A DNA stretch of 32,940 nucleotides, taken from the NCBI GenBank assembly GCA_003140175.1, contig PLJD01000097.1:12715-45654 (forward strand). The letters are read 5' to 3'. The position numbers were made by a program, and so were the translations under genes. The notes under the pieces are model-generated. The model saw only the letters and a list, made by a program, of their open reading frames with translations. It searched no databases and was not told the origin of the DNA. Position 1 is the stretch's first letter; each line of letters starts with the position of its first letter. Shown here piece after piece: positions 15,599 to 23,572 of this stretch. The stretch is from Actinomycetota bacterium. GTDB lineage: Bacteria; Actinomycetota; Acidimicrobiia; IMCC26256; PALSA-555.

Positions 15599-16594
15599 TC
15601 AGGCCCGGGTCGTGTAGCGGTCGAGTTCGGCGAGCTCGTCGTCGTCGAAGGACGTGGCCCGCAGCGAACCGACGTTGTTTTCCAGCTGGGCCACGCTGCT
15701 CACGCCCACGAGGGCCGAGGTCACTCTCGGATCGCGCAACGTCCACGCCAGCGCCATCTGCGCCGTGGTCTGGCCCCGCCGCTCGGCGATCGCCTGCAGG
15801 GCCTGGACCATGGCTCGATACCCCGGCGAGATCATCTCGGGGAACAGCGTGTCGCGACCGCTGGCCCGCGAGTCCTCCGGGACCGTCTCGAGATACCGAT
15901 CGGACAGCAGGCCCTGGGACAGCGGCGAGTACACGATGCAACCCACCCCTTCGCCGCTCAGGGTGTCGAGGAGATGATCCGTCTCGATCCAGCGATCGAC
16001 GAGCGAATAGGACGGCTGGTGGATGAGGAGCGGAGTGCCGAGGTCCCCCAGGATCCGCACTGCCTCGGCGGTCTGGCTCGCCGAGTAGTTCGAGACGCCC
16101 GCGTACAGCGCCTTCCCGCGACGCACCGCGGTATCGAGCGCGCCCATCGTCTCCTCGAGCGGCGTCGTGTCGTCGAAGCGGTGTGAGTAGAAGATGTCGA
16201 CGTAGTCGATCCCGAGCCGGGTCAAGCTCTGATCGAGGCTGGCCAGGAGGTACTTCCGAGAGCCGCCGTCGCCATACGGCCCGGGCCACATGTCGTAGCC
16301 GGCTTTGGTCGACACCACCAGCTCGTCGCGATGGCCTCCCAGGTCGGTGGCCAGGATCCGCCCAAGGGTCCGCTCGGCGGCGCCGGGCGGCGGGCCGTAG
16401 TTGTTCGCCACGTCGAGGTGGGTGATTCCGAGGTCGACCGCGCGTTGGATGATGAGCCGCTGGTCGTCGAACTGGCGGCCCTCACCGAAGTTCTGCCACA
16501 ACCCCAAGGAGATGGCGGGCAGCTGCAGGCCGCTTCGACCGCATCGCCGGTACTGCATTCCGGATGGGTTGACGCCCGGCTGCTCGTCGGTCAC
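15599..16594 (-). CDS. Aldo/keto reductase, L-glyceraldehyde-3-phosphate reductase-like (YghZ type)
   Basis: The 331-residue protein is an NADPH-dependent AKR with a TIM barrel. The catalytic tetrad is complete: Asp61, Tyr66, Lys97 and His138 (HLDVANNYG, STKAGYDMWPGPYG, YSHRFD). The KAGYDMWPGPYGDGGSRKYL stretch is characteristic of the YghZ/AKR14 group that reduces L-glyceraldehyde 3-phosphate and other short aldehydes such as methylglyoxal. C-terminal cofactor-binding residues lie in SALVGVSSVAQLENNV. Translation starts at a GTG with GGGGAGG 4-5 nt upstream. It is transcribed away from the transporter operon across a 211-base gap that contains a palindrome, so the two units could share a regulator. 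The product is cytoplasmic. Confidence 0.93.
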   Translation of the reverse strand: MTDEQPGVNPSGMQYRRCGRSGLQLPAISLGLWQNFGEGRQFDDQRLIIQRAVDLGITHLDVANNYGPPPGAAERTLGRILATDLGGHRDELVVSTKAGYDMWPGPYGDGGSRKYLLASLDQSLTRLGIDYVDIFYSHRFDDTTPLEETMGALDTAVRRGKALYAGVSNYSASQTAEAVRILGDLGTPLLIHQPSYSLVDRWIETDHLLDTLSGEGVGCIVYSPLSQGLLSDRYLETVPEDSRASGRDTLFPEMISPGYRAMVQALQAIAERRGQTTAQMALAWTLRDPRVTSALVGVSSVAQLENNVGSLRATSFDDDELAELDRYTTRA

Positions 16595-16774
16595 CCGACC
16601 TCCCCTCTCGCCTGCGACGCGCCTCGCCCTCGGGTGCCGCCGGGGTCAACCTAGTGGTCACCCGCGACGCGCGAGCGGGTGGGGCCGCTCGGCGCGACCA
16701 GGGACCGCTCGGGCCTGACGTGCCCGGTCGCGCGGTTCCGGTCCGGGTCGTCCTCGTGGCCGGAGGGGCCGACT

Positions 16775-16799
16775 CTGACAGCCGTGTCAGGGATAGTGT
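16775..16799 (+). promoter_or_regulatory. Palindromic operator plus leaderless -10 for the transporter operon
   Basis: CTGACA-GCCG-TGTCAG (16775-16790) is a perfect 6-bp inverted repeat. Four bases further on, TAGTGT (16794-16799) fits the TANNNT -10 consensus and ends 6 nt before the GTG start at 16806, so the mRNA probably begins at the start codon. The palindrome would then cover about -31 to -16, the position of a repressor blocking RNA polymerase. There is no Shine-Dalgarno sequence before the GTG, which agrees with leaderless translation. Confidence 0.5.
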
Positions 16800-16805
16800 C
16801 CCCGG

Positions 16806-18998
16806 GTGGCCGAGGGGGCGCTGTTCGACTTCACCGTCCCCGACGAGCTGCTCAAGGAAGCGGTCAGCCGACATCGTGACCCGGCGGCGGTGGCGGACAT
16901 CGCGCTCATGCCCGGCACCGGCGAGGGCAAGCCCCCGCCGCTCATGGGGATCCTGCGGGCGAGTGGCTTCTCCGGGCTGGTGCTGATGACGGCCGCCGCG
17001 TTCGTCCCCGGCATGATCAGCAACGGGCTCGGGGTCCTCGGCCCCAATGTCCAACACTCATTCCACTTGAGCTTGGCCGGGCTGGGTGCGGTCGCCTTCG
17101 TCGCGGCGGTGGCGCAGATCGCGTGGGGTCTACCGGTGGCCATTCTGGGCGACCGCGGGAGCCGCAAGGTGGTCACTGCGGTCACCCTCCTCATCTTCGC
17201 CGCGGCGGTTCCGCTGATGGCCTTGTCGCCCAATGTCTGGTTCTTCGTCTTCTTCTACCTGATCGCGGCGGTGGCGTTCGGCACGTCGGACACCGTGATG
17301 AACTCCTACCTGTCTGACGCGTACCCGACCGAGGCTCGGGCCCGGGTCTTCGCCTGGCGCAACGTCTCCGATCCCCTCGCGCAGACCGTCGGGGTCGGCG
17401 CGATGACGTTCGTCGCCGCGACCACCGGCAACTGGCGCTGGTCGCTGCTGCTGGGCCTCGTGGCCTTCCCGATCGGGCTGTGGGTCTTGCGGATTCGCGA
17501 GCCGGCGAAGGGTGAGAACGAGTCGAACCACATCCTGAAGAGCTCGGGGATGGACATCGCCGGCCAGCAGGAGGCCGCCCCGAAGGTGCTGTTCGGCTCG
17601 GCAGTCACCCGCATCATGCGCATCCGCTCCCTTTACTACGAGCTGGTGGCCGTGGCGATCCTCGGCTTCGCCGGCACCGGCGTGCCGCTCTTCGGGTCGA
17701 TCTACTTCAACCGGGTCTGGCACCAGGGGACCGGCCAGCGGGGACACATCTACGTCATCATCGGGCTCGCCGCCTTCGTCGGCGTCCCGGTGGCGTGGGC
17801 GGTCGGCGACCGTCTCTTCCGCCGAGCACCGCAGCGACCGCTCCAGCTCGCCGCCCTGTGCATCGTCTTGTTCGGCGGTCTGTTTGCGGTGTCCTTGTAT
17901 ATGCCGGCGCTGTGGCTGGTCGTCCTCTTCCAGTTCCTCGCCAACGTCGCCGTCGCCCCGCTGTCCATCTCGATCTTCCAGACCCTGGCAGCGACCGCAC
18001 CACCCGAGATGCGTTCGATCACCTTCGCCCTCTTCGGTGTCTACGGCCTGGTGTTCGGCGGCTTCGCCGGCGCCGTCGTGCTCGGCGCGTTCGCCGACGC
18101 GGTCGGTGTCACCGCGGCGCTCACGCTGATCGGCCCGGTCTGTTTGGCGGGCGGCATCCTGCTGTATGTCGGCTCGCGCTACGTCCGCCGCGACATCACG
18201 CTCGTCATCGAAGACGTCCTCGAGCGATACGCCGAAGGCAAGCGTCGACAGTCAGGCGGGAAGATCCCGGCCTTGCAGCTGCACAACCTCGACTTCTTCT
18301 ACGGCGCCAACCAGGTCCTCTTCGACGTGAACCTCGAAGTACACGAAGGTGAGATCGTGGCTCTGCTCGGCACGAACGGAGCGGGCAAATCCACGCTGCT
18401 GCGCGCGGTGTCCGGGCTCGAGCACCCGCACCGGGGCGTGATCCGGATCTTCGGGGTCAACTGCACCTATCTCGAACCCGAGCAGATCATCGATCAGCGG
18501 GTGGCGCTCCTGGTCGGCGGCAAGATGACGTTCCCCGGCCTCACCGTGCGTGACAACCTCCGGGTGGGTGAGCATTCGTTCCGCCGAGATGGCGCCCGCG
18601 CCCGGTCGGCGATGAGCGACGCGCTCGACACCTTCCCGGAGCTGGCCTCCCGCATCGACCAGCCGGCCGGCACCTTGTCGGGCGGCGAGCAGCAGATGCT
18701 GGCCCTGGCCCGGGTGATGATGACGCAGCCCCAGCTGCTCATGATCGACGAGCTGGCCCTCGGCCTCGCTCCCAAGAGCGTCGAGCACCTGATGGCGATC
18801 GTCCGCCAGGTCAACGCGCAGGGCTCCACCGTCATCCTGGTGGAGCAGAGCGTGAACCGTGCGATGAGCCTGGCGAAACGCGCGTTCTTCCTCGAGCGTG
18901 GCGAGCTGCGCTTCGATGGTCCGACCGTCGAGCTCCTCGAGCGCGACGACCTCCTCCGGCCCGTGTTCTTGGCGGGTGCCACCACGGGGCTGGGCTAG
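16806..18998 (+). CDS. MFS transporter fused to a LivF-type ABC ATPase
   Basis: This 730-residue chain joins two transporter classes. Residues ~50-460 form a twelve-helix Major Facilitator Superfamily domain with a motif-A-like loop GDRGSRK (115-121). After a short linker, residues ~488-725 form an ABC ATPase: Walker A GTNGAGKST (522-530), FPGLTVRDNL after the Q-loop region, signature LSGGE (624-628), Walker B LLMIDE (644-649) and VEQS in the H-loop position, where LivF proteins normally have VEQN. The ATPase thus fits the LivF subunit of a branched-chain-amino-acid-type importer, and the next three genes supply the remaining Liv parts. Near residue 568 the usual LivF Q-loop sequence is replaced by ALLVGGKMTFPG, so the canonical Gln is not obvious. 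The MFS part may help translocate the substrate or a co-substrate, or anchor the ATPase. GTG start, probably leaderless. Confidence 0.9.
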   Translation: MAEGALFDFTVPDELLKEAVSRHRDPAAVADIALMPGTGEGKPPPLMGILRASGFSGLVLMTAAAFVPGMISNGLGVLGPNVQHSFHLSLAGLGAVAFVAAVAQIAWGLPVAILGDRGSRKVVTAVTLLIFAAAVPLMALSPNVWFFVFFYLIAAVAFGTSDTVMNSYLSDAYPTEARARVFAWRNVSDPLAQTVGVGAMTFVAATTGNWRWSLLLGLVAFPIGLWVLRIREPAKGENESNHILKSSGMDIAGQQEAAPKVLFGSAVTRIMRIRSLYYELVAVAILGFAGTGVPLFGSIYFNRVWHQGTGQRGHIYVIIGLAAFVGVPVAWAVGDRLFRRAPQRPLQLAALCIVLFGGLFAVSLYMPALWLVVLFQFLANVAVAPLSISIFQTLAATAPPEMRSITFALFGVYGLVFGGFAGAVVLGAFADAVGVTAALTLIGPVCLAGGILLYVGSRYVRRDITLVIEDVLERYAEGKRRQSGGKIPALQLHNLDFFYGANQVLFDVNLEVHEGEIVALLGTNGAGKSTLLRAVSGLEHPHRGVIRIFGVNCTYLEPEQIIDQRVALLVGGKMTFPGLTVRDNLRVGEHSFRRDGARARSAMSDALDTFPELASRIDQPAGTLSGGEQQMLALARVMMTQPQLLMIDELALGLAPKSVEHLMAIVRQVNAQGSTVILVEQSVNRAMSLAKRAFFLERGELRFDGPTVELLERDDLLRPVFLAGATTGLG

Positions 18999-19004
18999 CA
19001 CACG

Positions 19005-21005
19005 GTGTCCGTTCCGAGCTTCGTGTTGGTCCAAGGTGTGGTGACCGGCCTGAGCTACGGGCTGCTGGCCCTCGGCCTGGTGCTCATCTATCGCACCAAC
19101 CGAGTCCTCAACTTCGCGCAGGGCCAGCTGGGTGTGGTAGCGGCCGTGTTCTTGGCGAAGCTCCACGCCGACTTCCATCTCAACTACTGGATCGCCCTCG
19201 TCGTCGCGTTGGGCCTCGCGGCCGGAGCGGGCGCGGTCTGCGAGCTGACGCTGCGCCGGATCTTCAACCGTCCCCGGGTGCTGGTCATGGTGGCCACCAT
19301 CGGGCTCTCCCAGGTGCTGTTCCTGTTCACCGCCCTGCCGTTCGCGCGCCCCAAGAATCTGTCGCGCCCGTTTCCCGTCCCGATCAGCTGGACCTTCACC
19401 ATCGACAAGTTCACGTTCACGCCGGGCGAGGTGCTCACCTTGATCGTGGCGCCCATCGTGGCGCTCGCCCTCGCCGCGTACATCAAGTACTCCCCGTGGG
19501 GGCTCGCCATGCGGGCCATGTCGGAGAATGCCGACTCGGCTCGCCTCTCGGGGATCTGGGTCCGCCGAACCTCGACCGTCGCCTGGACGCTGGCCGGCGT
19601 GTTGTCGGCCTTCACCGCGATTCTCAACGCACCGGGCCAGACCAGTGTCCTCACCCAGGTTCTGAGCCCCGACCTGCTCGTCCTCGCCCTGATCGCCGGT
19701 CTGGTCGGCGCCATGTTCAACCTCACCGCCGCCTTCGTCGCCGGGATCGGGCTTGGGATCGCGGTCGAGATCCTCAACTGGAACATCCCCAACCCCGCCA
19801 CGGTCGAGCTGATTCTCTTCGCCCTGCTCCTCGTCGTGTTGTTGGTGCGGGTCGCGGGCCTGCAGAAGGGATCCCGGACGGGGGAGCGCTCAACCTGGCT
19901 GCACGGGTCGGCCGACCTGCGCCGCCGCGCTGGCGCGGTGCGGGAGCGCATCGGAACCGCCGGCGTGGTCACCGCGGTCGGGATCGTCGCGCTCTTGCCC
20001 TTCGTCATCAGCACCGGCCGATCGTTTCTGCTCTCCCAGATCTGCATCTACGGCGTGATCGCGCTCTCACTCACCGTCCTGACCGGCTGGGCCGGCCAGG
20101 TCTCGCTCGGACAGTTCGGGCTGGTCGCCGTGGGGGCGATCATGGCCGCCCGCCTCGGCAGCAGCGTCCCGCTGATCGTGCTGTTGCCGTTCGCGGGCGC
20201 GGTCACCGCCGTCATCGCGGTCCTCGTCGGCCTGCCGGCCCTGCGGGTGCGCGGCCTCTATCTGGCGGTCAGCACGCTGGGGTTCGCGTTGTTCATGCAG
20301 GAATCGGTGCTCGCGACCCCCTGTGAGACCCTCCCGCTGCTCCACAAGCGGATCTGCACCGGACTTCCCAATGCCCAGTCCACCCTCATCGCCCGCCCCA
20401 GCCTGTTCGGACTGAACCTCTCCTCGGAGCGGGCATTCGCCTGGTTCTGCATCGCCATCCTCGTCTTGACCGTCCTGATGGTGCGGGTGTGGCGCGACCG
20501 GGGGATCGCCCGCCGGCTGGTCGCGGTCCGCGACAACGAGACCGCCGCGGCCGCGATGGGCATCCCGGTCGTGCGCACCAAGCTCCTCGCCTTCGCGCTG
20601 TCCGGGTTCCTGGCCGGCTACGCCGGGGGCTGCTTCGCGTTCGCCACCGAACGGTTCAGTACCAGCACCTTCGACCCCGGCTTCTCCATCCTCGTCATCT
20701 CGATGGTGGTCATCGGAGGCCTGGGGTCGATCTCCGGCGCGGTGCTCGGCGCGCTCTACCTGGTCGGTCTCCCCGCGATCTTTGGCACCACGTCGACGAT
20801 CCAATTCCTCACCAGCGGGTTCGGGCTGCTCGCCTTCATCCTCTACTTGCCGGGCGGCCTGGCCGAGATCATGCATCGCGTCGCTGACCTGGCCACCGCC
20901 GGCTTCGTCCGACTCCGAGACGGGCCCCCAGCGCCGACCACACCCCCCGATGACGGCGCAGTCCCGCTCAGCCCCCACGGCCTGGTGGACGAGGTCGTGG
21001 GATGA
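19005..21005 (+). CDS. Fused LivH-LivM branched-chain amino acid-type ABC permease
   Basis: The 666-residue membrane protein contains both permeases of a HAAT importer. Residues 1-285 match LivH (start VPSFVLVQGVVTGLSYGLLALGLVLIYRTNRVLNFAQG-like region, NFAQGQLG motif near 36-43, MRAMSENADSARLSGI cytoplasmic coupling loop near 169-184). After a basic linker (about 286-320) residues ~325-635 match LivM (TGWAGQVSLGQFG near 360-372, and the coupling loop RDNETAAAAMGIPVVRTKL). Each half has its own ATPase-coupling helix, consistent with pairing to LivF and LivG domains. It begins at a GTG 6 nt after the preceding stop and overlaps the next gene by 4 nt (ATGA). The C-terminal ~35 residues are a Pro-rich cytoplasmic tail. 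Confidence 0.92.
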   Translation: MSVPSFVLVQGVVTGLSYGLLALGLVLIYRTNRVLNFAQGQLGVVAAVFLAKLHADFHLNYWIALVVALGLAAGAGAVCELTLRRIFNRPRVLVMVATIGLSQVLFLFTALPFARPKNLSRPFPVPISWTFTIDKFTFTPGEVLTLIVAPIVALALAAYIKYSPWGLAMRAMSENADSARLSGIWVRRTSTVAWTLAGVLSAFTAILNAPGQTSVLTQVLSPDLLVLALIAGLVGAMFNLTAAFVAGIGLGIAVEILNWNIPNPATVELILFALLLVVLLVRVAGLQKGSRTGERSTWLHGSADLRRRAGAVRERIGTAGVVTAVGIVALLPFVISTGRSFLLSQICIYGVIALSLTVLTGWAGQVSLGQFGLVAVGAIMAARLGSSVPLIVLLPFAGAVTAVIAVLVGLPALRVRGLYLAVSTLGFALFMQESVLATPCETLPLLHKRICTGLPNAQSTLIARPSLFGLNLSSERAFAWFCIAILVLTVLMVRVWRDRGIARRLVAVRDNETAAAAMGIPVVRTKLLAFALSGFLAGYAGGCFAFATERFSTSTFDPGFSILVISMVVIGGLGSISGAVLGALYLVGLPAIFGTTSTIQFLTSGFGLLAFILYLPGGLAEIMHRVADLATAGFVRLRDGPPAPTTPPDDGAVPLSPHGLVDEVVG

Positions 21006-21862
21006 GCACCCGACCGGATCGTGCCGCGGGACCTGCCCGGTTGGAGATCGACGATCTGGTGGTGTCGTTCGGCGGCGTCCGAGCGGTGGACCACGTGACC
21101 CTCCACGCCGAGCCCGGGTCCATCGTCGGGCTGATCGGCCCGAACGGCTCGGGCAAGACGACCGTGCTCGACGCGGTGTCGGGACTCGTGGCGCCAACGT
21201 CGGGCGCGGTGCGCGTCGACGGCGCCGAGGTGGGCGACTACCTGCCCGAAGAGCGGATCAGCATCGGCATGGTGCGATCCTTCCAAGACTGCCAGCTGTT
21301 CCCAGAGCTGTCGGTAGAGGACACCCTCCTGCTCTGCGAGGACGCCCGACGCTCGGTCGGCGTCGTCTCCTCGACCCTCCAGATGCCGTGGGCCCGGCGG
21401 TCCGAGCGAGACAAGCGCCGGGCGGTGGATCAAGTCGTCACGTCCTTCGGCCTGGGACGGTTCCGCGAACACCGAACCTCGGAGCTCTCCACCGGCACCC
21501 GTCGCGTCGTCGACCTGGCATCGATCGTCTTGTCCGGCCCGAGGCTGCTGCTCCTCGACGAGCCGACCGCGGGGATCGCCCAGCGAGAGGCCGAGGCCTT
21601 CATCCCGCTGCTCCGGCGTCTCCACGAAGTGGCGGACACCACCATTATCCTGGTCGAGCACGACGTGCCGCTGGTCTTTGAGCTGTGCTCCGAGGTCGTG
21701 GTCATGGAAACCGGCCAGGTGGTGTCCTCCGGGAGTCCCGACGAAGTCGGTCGCGACCCCCGGGCGCTCGCCGCGTATCTCGGAGCGAGCGACGAGGCGC
21801 TGTTGGTGTCGGGCCCGACCCGGGCCCGAGCAGAGTCCGGAGGCAACGACAATGGGGGCTGA
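21002..21862 (+). CDS. LivG-type ABC transporter ATP-binding protein
   Basis: A 286-residue cytoplasmic ATPase of the LivG class that energises the importer. Walker A GPNGSGKT (46-53), Q-loop SFQ (93-95), signature LSTGT (162-166), Walker B LLLLDE (182-187) and the H-loop His220 in VEHD are all present. The signature is slightly degenerate (STGT for SGGE/SGGQ), as is often seen in LivG relatives, while the partner LivF-like domain has a perfect LSGGE. The ATG overlaps the stop of the permease gene, and the solute-binding gene follows 3 nt after its stop. The last ~25 residues are a flexible extension. Confidence 0.93.
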   Translation: MSTRPDRAAGPARLEIDDLVVSFGGVRAVDHVTLHAEPGSIVGLIGPNGSGKTTVLDAVSGLVAPTSGAVRVDGAEVGDYLPEERISIGMVRSFQDCQLFPELSVEDTLLLCEDARRSVGVVSSTLQMPWARRSERDKRRAVDQVVTSFGLGRFREHRTSELSTGTRRVVDLASIVLSGPRLLLLDEPTAGIAQREAEAFIPLLRRLHEVADTTIILVEHDVPLVFELCSEVVVMETGQVVSSGSPDEVGRDPRALAAYLGASDEALLVSGPTRARAESGGNDNGG

Positions 21863-21865
21863 GCA

Positions 21866-23482
21866 GTGAACGGGATGCCGCAGATCAAGTCGACCCTGGC
21901 GCGCCGCAACCCGGTGGCCACGGTCCGCCGTTCCGGTCGACGCTTCAGTCGCCGACCCCGGTCCATGCAGATCCGCACGGTCGCCGCGGTGCTCGCCGCG
22001 GTCATCGGTCTCGTGGTCTACGTCGCCGACGCGCCGAGCAGCTCGACTAACCCCACCGGCACCCCCAACGGTGGAGCCCTCGGCCGCGGCGGTTCCGCCC
22101 AGCTGCTCTCCGACCTCACCCAGGCCAGCCCCACCACCACGACCGTGCCGACGAGCACCAGCCCCGGGACCAGCGCGCTCGACCAGGCGAGCACCAGCAC
22201 CCGGGGAATCGCCGGCAAGACCATCAACGTGGTGTTCCCCGTCGTCAACCTCCAGCAGCTGTCGTCACAGCTCGGGTTCGCCGGCGACTTCGAGTTCACC
22301 GAACAGGCGAAGGCGATCCGTCTCTACGTGAACGAGATCAACCTGAGCGGCGGCATCAACGGTCGCAAGATCAACCCCATCATCTCCAACTTCGATCCCA
22401 CGAGCGAGTCCGACATGCGGTCGCTGTGCAAGGACTGGACCGAAGGCAGCCCCGCCGCCTTCGCGGTCGTCGACGGCGAAGGCAGCTGGACCGGTGACGA
22501 CCAGCTCTGCGTCACCCAAGAAGGCCAGACTCCGTTCATCGGCGCGTGGACGACCGTCACCAACTGGACCCAGATGGGCTCCCCCTATCTGTGGTGGACC
22601 GGCACCGATCAGGCGGCCGAGCTCGCCACCCTCGTGCAGTGGGGCAAGTCAGCCGGGCTGCTCGGCGGGAACCGCAAGGTCGGTGTGGTCGCCGGAGACC
22701 GAGCCAGCGACCAGCTGGCCCTCAACCAGTACCTCCTGCCCGACCTGCGCAACGCGGGGATCACCCCGGTGGTGGAGACCATCGCAGCTGGCATTTCGGA
22801 CTCGGCGACCACGTCGACCGAGGCGCCGCTGATCATCCAGAAGCTGCGCAGCGCCGGGGTGCAGTCGGTCATCCCGCTGGTGCCCTTCAACGCCTTCTTC
22901 CCGCTGATCGGCGCCGAGACCCAGCAGACCTACTTTCCCAAGCTGCTCCTCTCGGACTACGAGAGCTCGGTGACGTCGGCGCTGGGGCTCATCCCGATCC
23001 CCTACAACCAGGCGCTGAACGGCCAGGAGGGGATCACCACGCTGACGTTGGGCGGCTTCGACGACGCCCGGCCCGAGAGCCAAGGGGGGTACGACCCGGG
23101 GACGCGCGCCTGCTTCACCACGTGGCACAAGGCCTACCCGAAGACCCCGAAGGGGCTGGAGTCCTTCTACATCGAGGAGCAGGGACCGATCGCCGGCTGG
23201 TGCCAGGGCGTGCGACTGTTCGCCGAGGCCGCCAAGCTCGCCGGTCCCAACCTGAACCGCCGAACCTTCGTCCAGGCGATGTCGCGGATCACCAACTACC
23301 CGGGCACCTTGTCACCGGTGCTCAGCTACGGACCCAACAAGTTCTACGGGCCGACCCAGTACCAGGTGGTCAAGCTGCACACCAACAGCCCCGCCTCGTC
23401 GGCCTGCAAACTCAAGACGAACCACAAGCCCCAGGGGACCTGCTGGGTGACGGTGCGAGGGTTCCGTCCCCTCACCCCCTAA
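21866..23482 (+). CDS. HAAT-family extracellular solute-binding protein, membrane-anchored
   Basis: The 538-residue protein is a periplasmic-binding-fold receptor (PF13458, LivJ-like) that should deliver the substrate to the LivHM permease. The GTG start is preceded by GGGGGCTGAG. Residues 1-33 are basic (RRSGRRFSRRPR), followed by one hydrophobic segment (about 36-53) that is either an uncleaved anchor or a signal peptide if the ATG at 21965 is used. No lipobox Cys is present. A Thr/Ser/Pro-rich linker (about 65-110) precedes the two-lobe domain starting at TINVVFPVVNLQQL. The sequence DGEGSWTGDD and SDYESSV segments occur where ligand contacts are expected, but the ligand cannot be inferred. 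It is the last gene of the operon. Confidence 0.9.
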   Translation: MNGMPQIKSTLARRNPVATVRRSGRRFSRRPRSMQIRTVAAVLAAVIGLVVYVADAPSSSTNPTGTPNGGALGRGGSAQLLSDLTQASPTTTTVPTSTSPGTSALDQASTSTRGIAGKTINVVFPVVNLQQLSSQLGFAGDFEFTEQAKAIRLYVNEINLSGGINGRKINPIISNFDPTSESDMRSLCKDWTEGSPAAFAVVDGEGSWTGDDQLCVTQEGQTPFIGAWTTVTNWTQMGSPYLWWTGTDQAAELATLVQWGKSAGLLGGNRKVGVVAGDRASDQLALNQYLLPDLRNAGITPVVETIAAGISDSATTSTEAPLIIQKLRSAGVQSVIPLVPFNAFFPLIGAETQQTYFPKLLLSDYESSVTSALGLIPIPYNQALNGQEGITTLTLGGFDDARPESQGGYDPGTRACFTTWHKAYPKTPKGLESFYIEEQGPIAGWCQGVRLFAEAAKLAGPNLNRRTFVQAMSRITNYPGTLSPVLSYGPNKFYGPTQYQVVKLHTNSPASSACKLKTNHKPQGTCWVTVRGFRPLTP

Positions 23483-23490
23483 CGGCGTGA

Positions 23491-23542
23491 CGCGCGGTGC
23501 GGGGCTGGACGCGAGGACGCGTTCGCGCCCCGCTCCCGCGCG
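23491..23542. terminator. Long hairpin at the end of the transporter operon
   Basis: CGCGCGG (23491-23497) with CCGCGCG (23536-23542) and GCGGGGC (23499-23505) with GCCCCGC (23527-23533) make a 14-bp stem interrupted by a small T/TC internal loop, with a 21-nt apical loop. It lies 8 nt after the operon stop and between convergent genes, so it could end transcription from both sides. No T-run. Confidence 0.5.
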
Positions 23543-23572
23543 GTGATCGCGGGTGCGACGGGCCGCGGGCGC

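Noticed and set aside
20067-21661. Minus-strand frames across the LivHM and LivG genes
   Set aside because: Antisense shadows of genes with intact permease and ATPase motifs.
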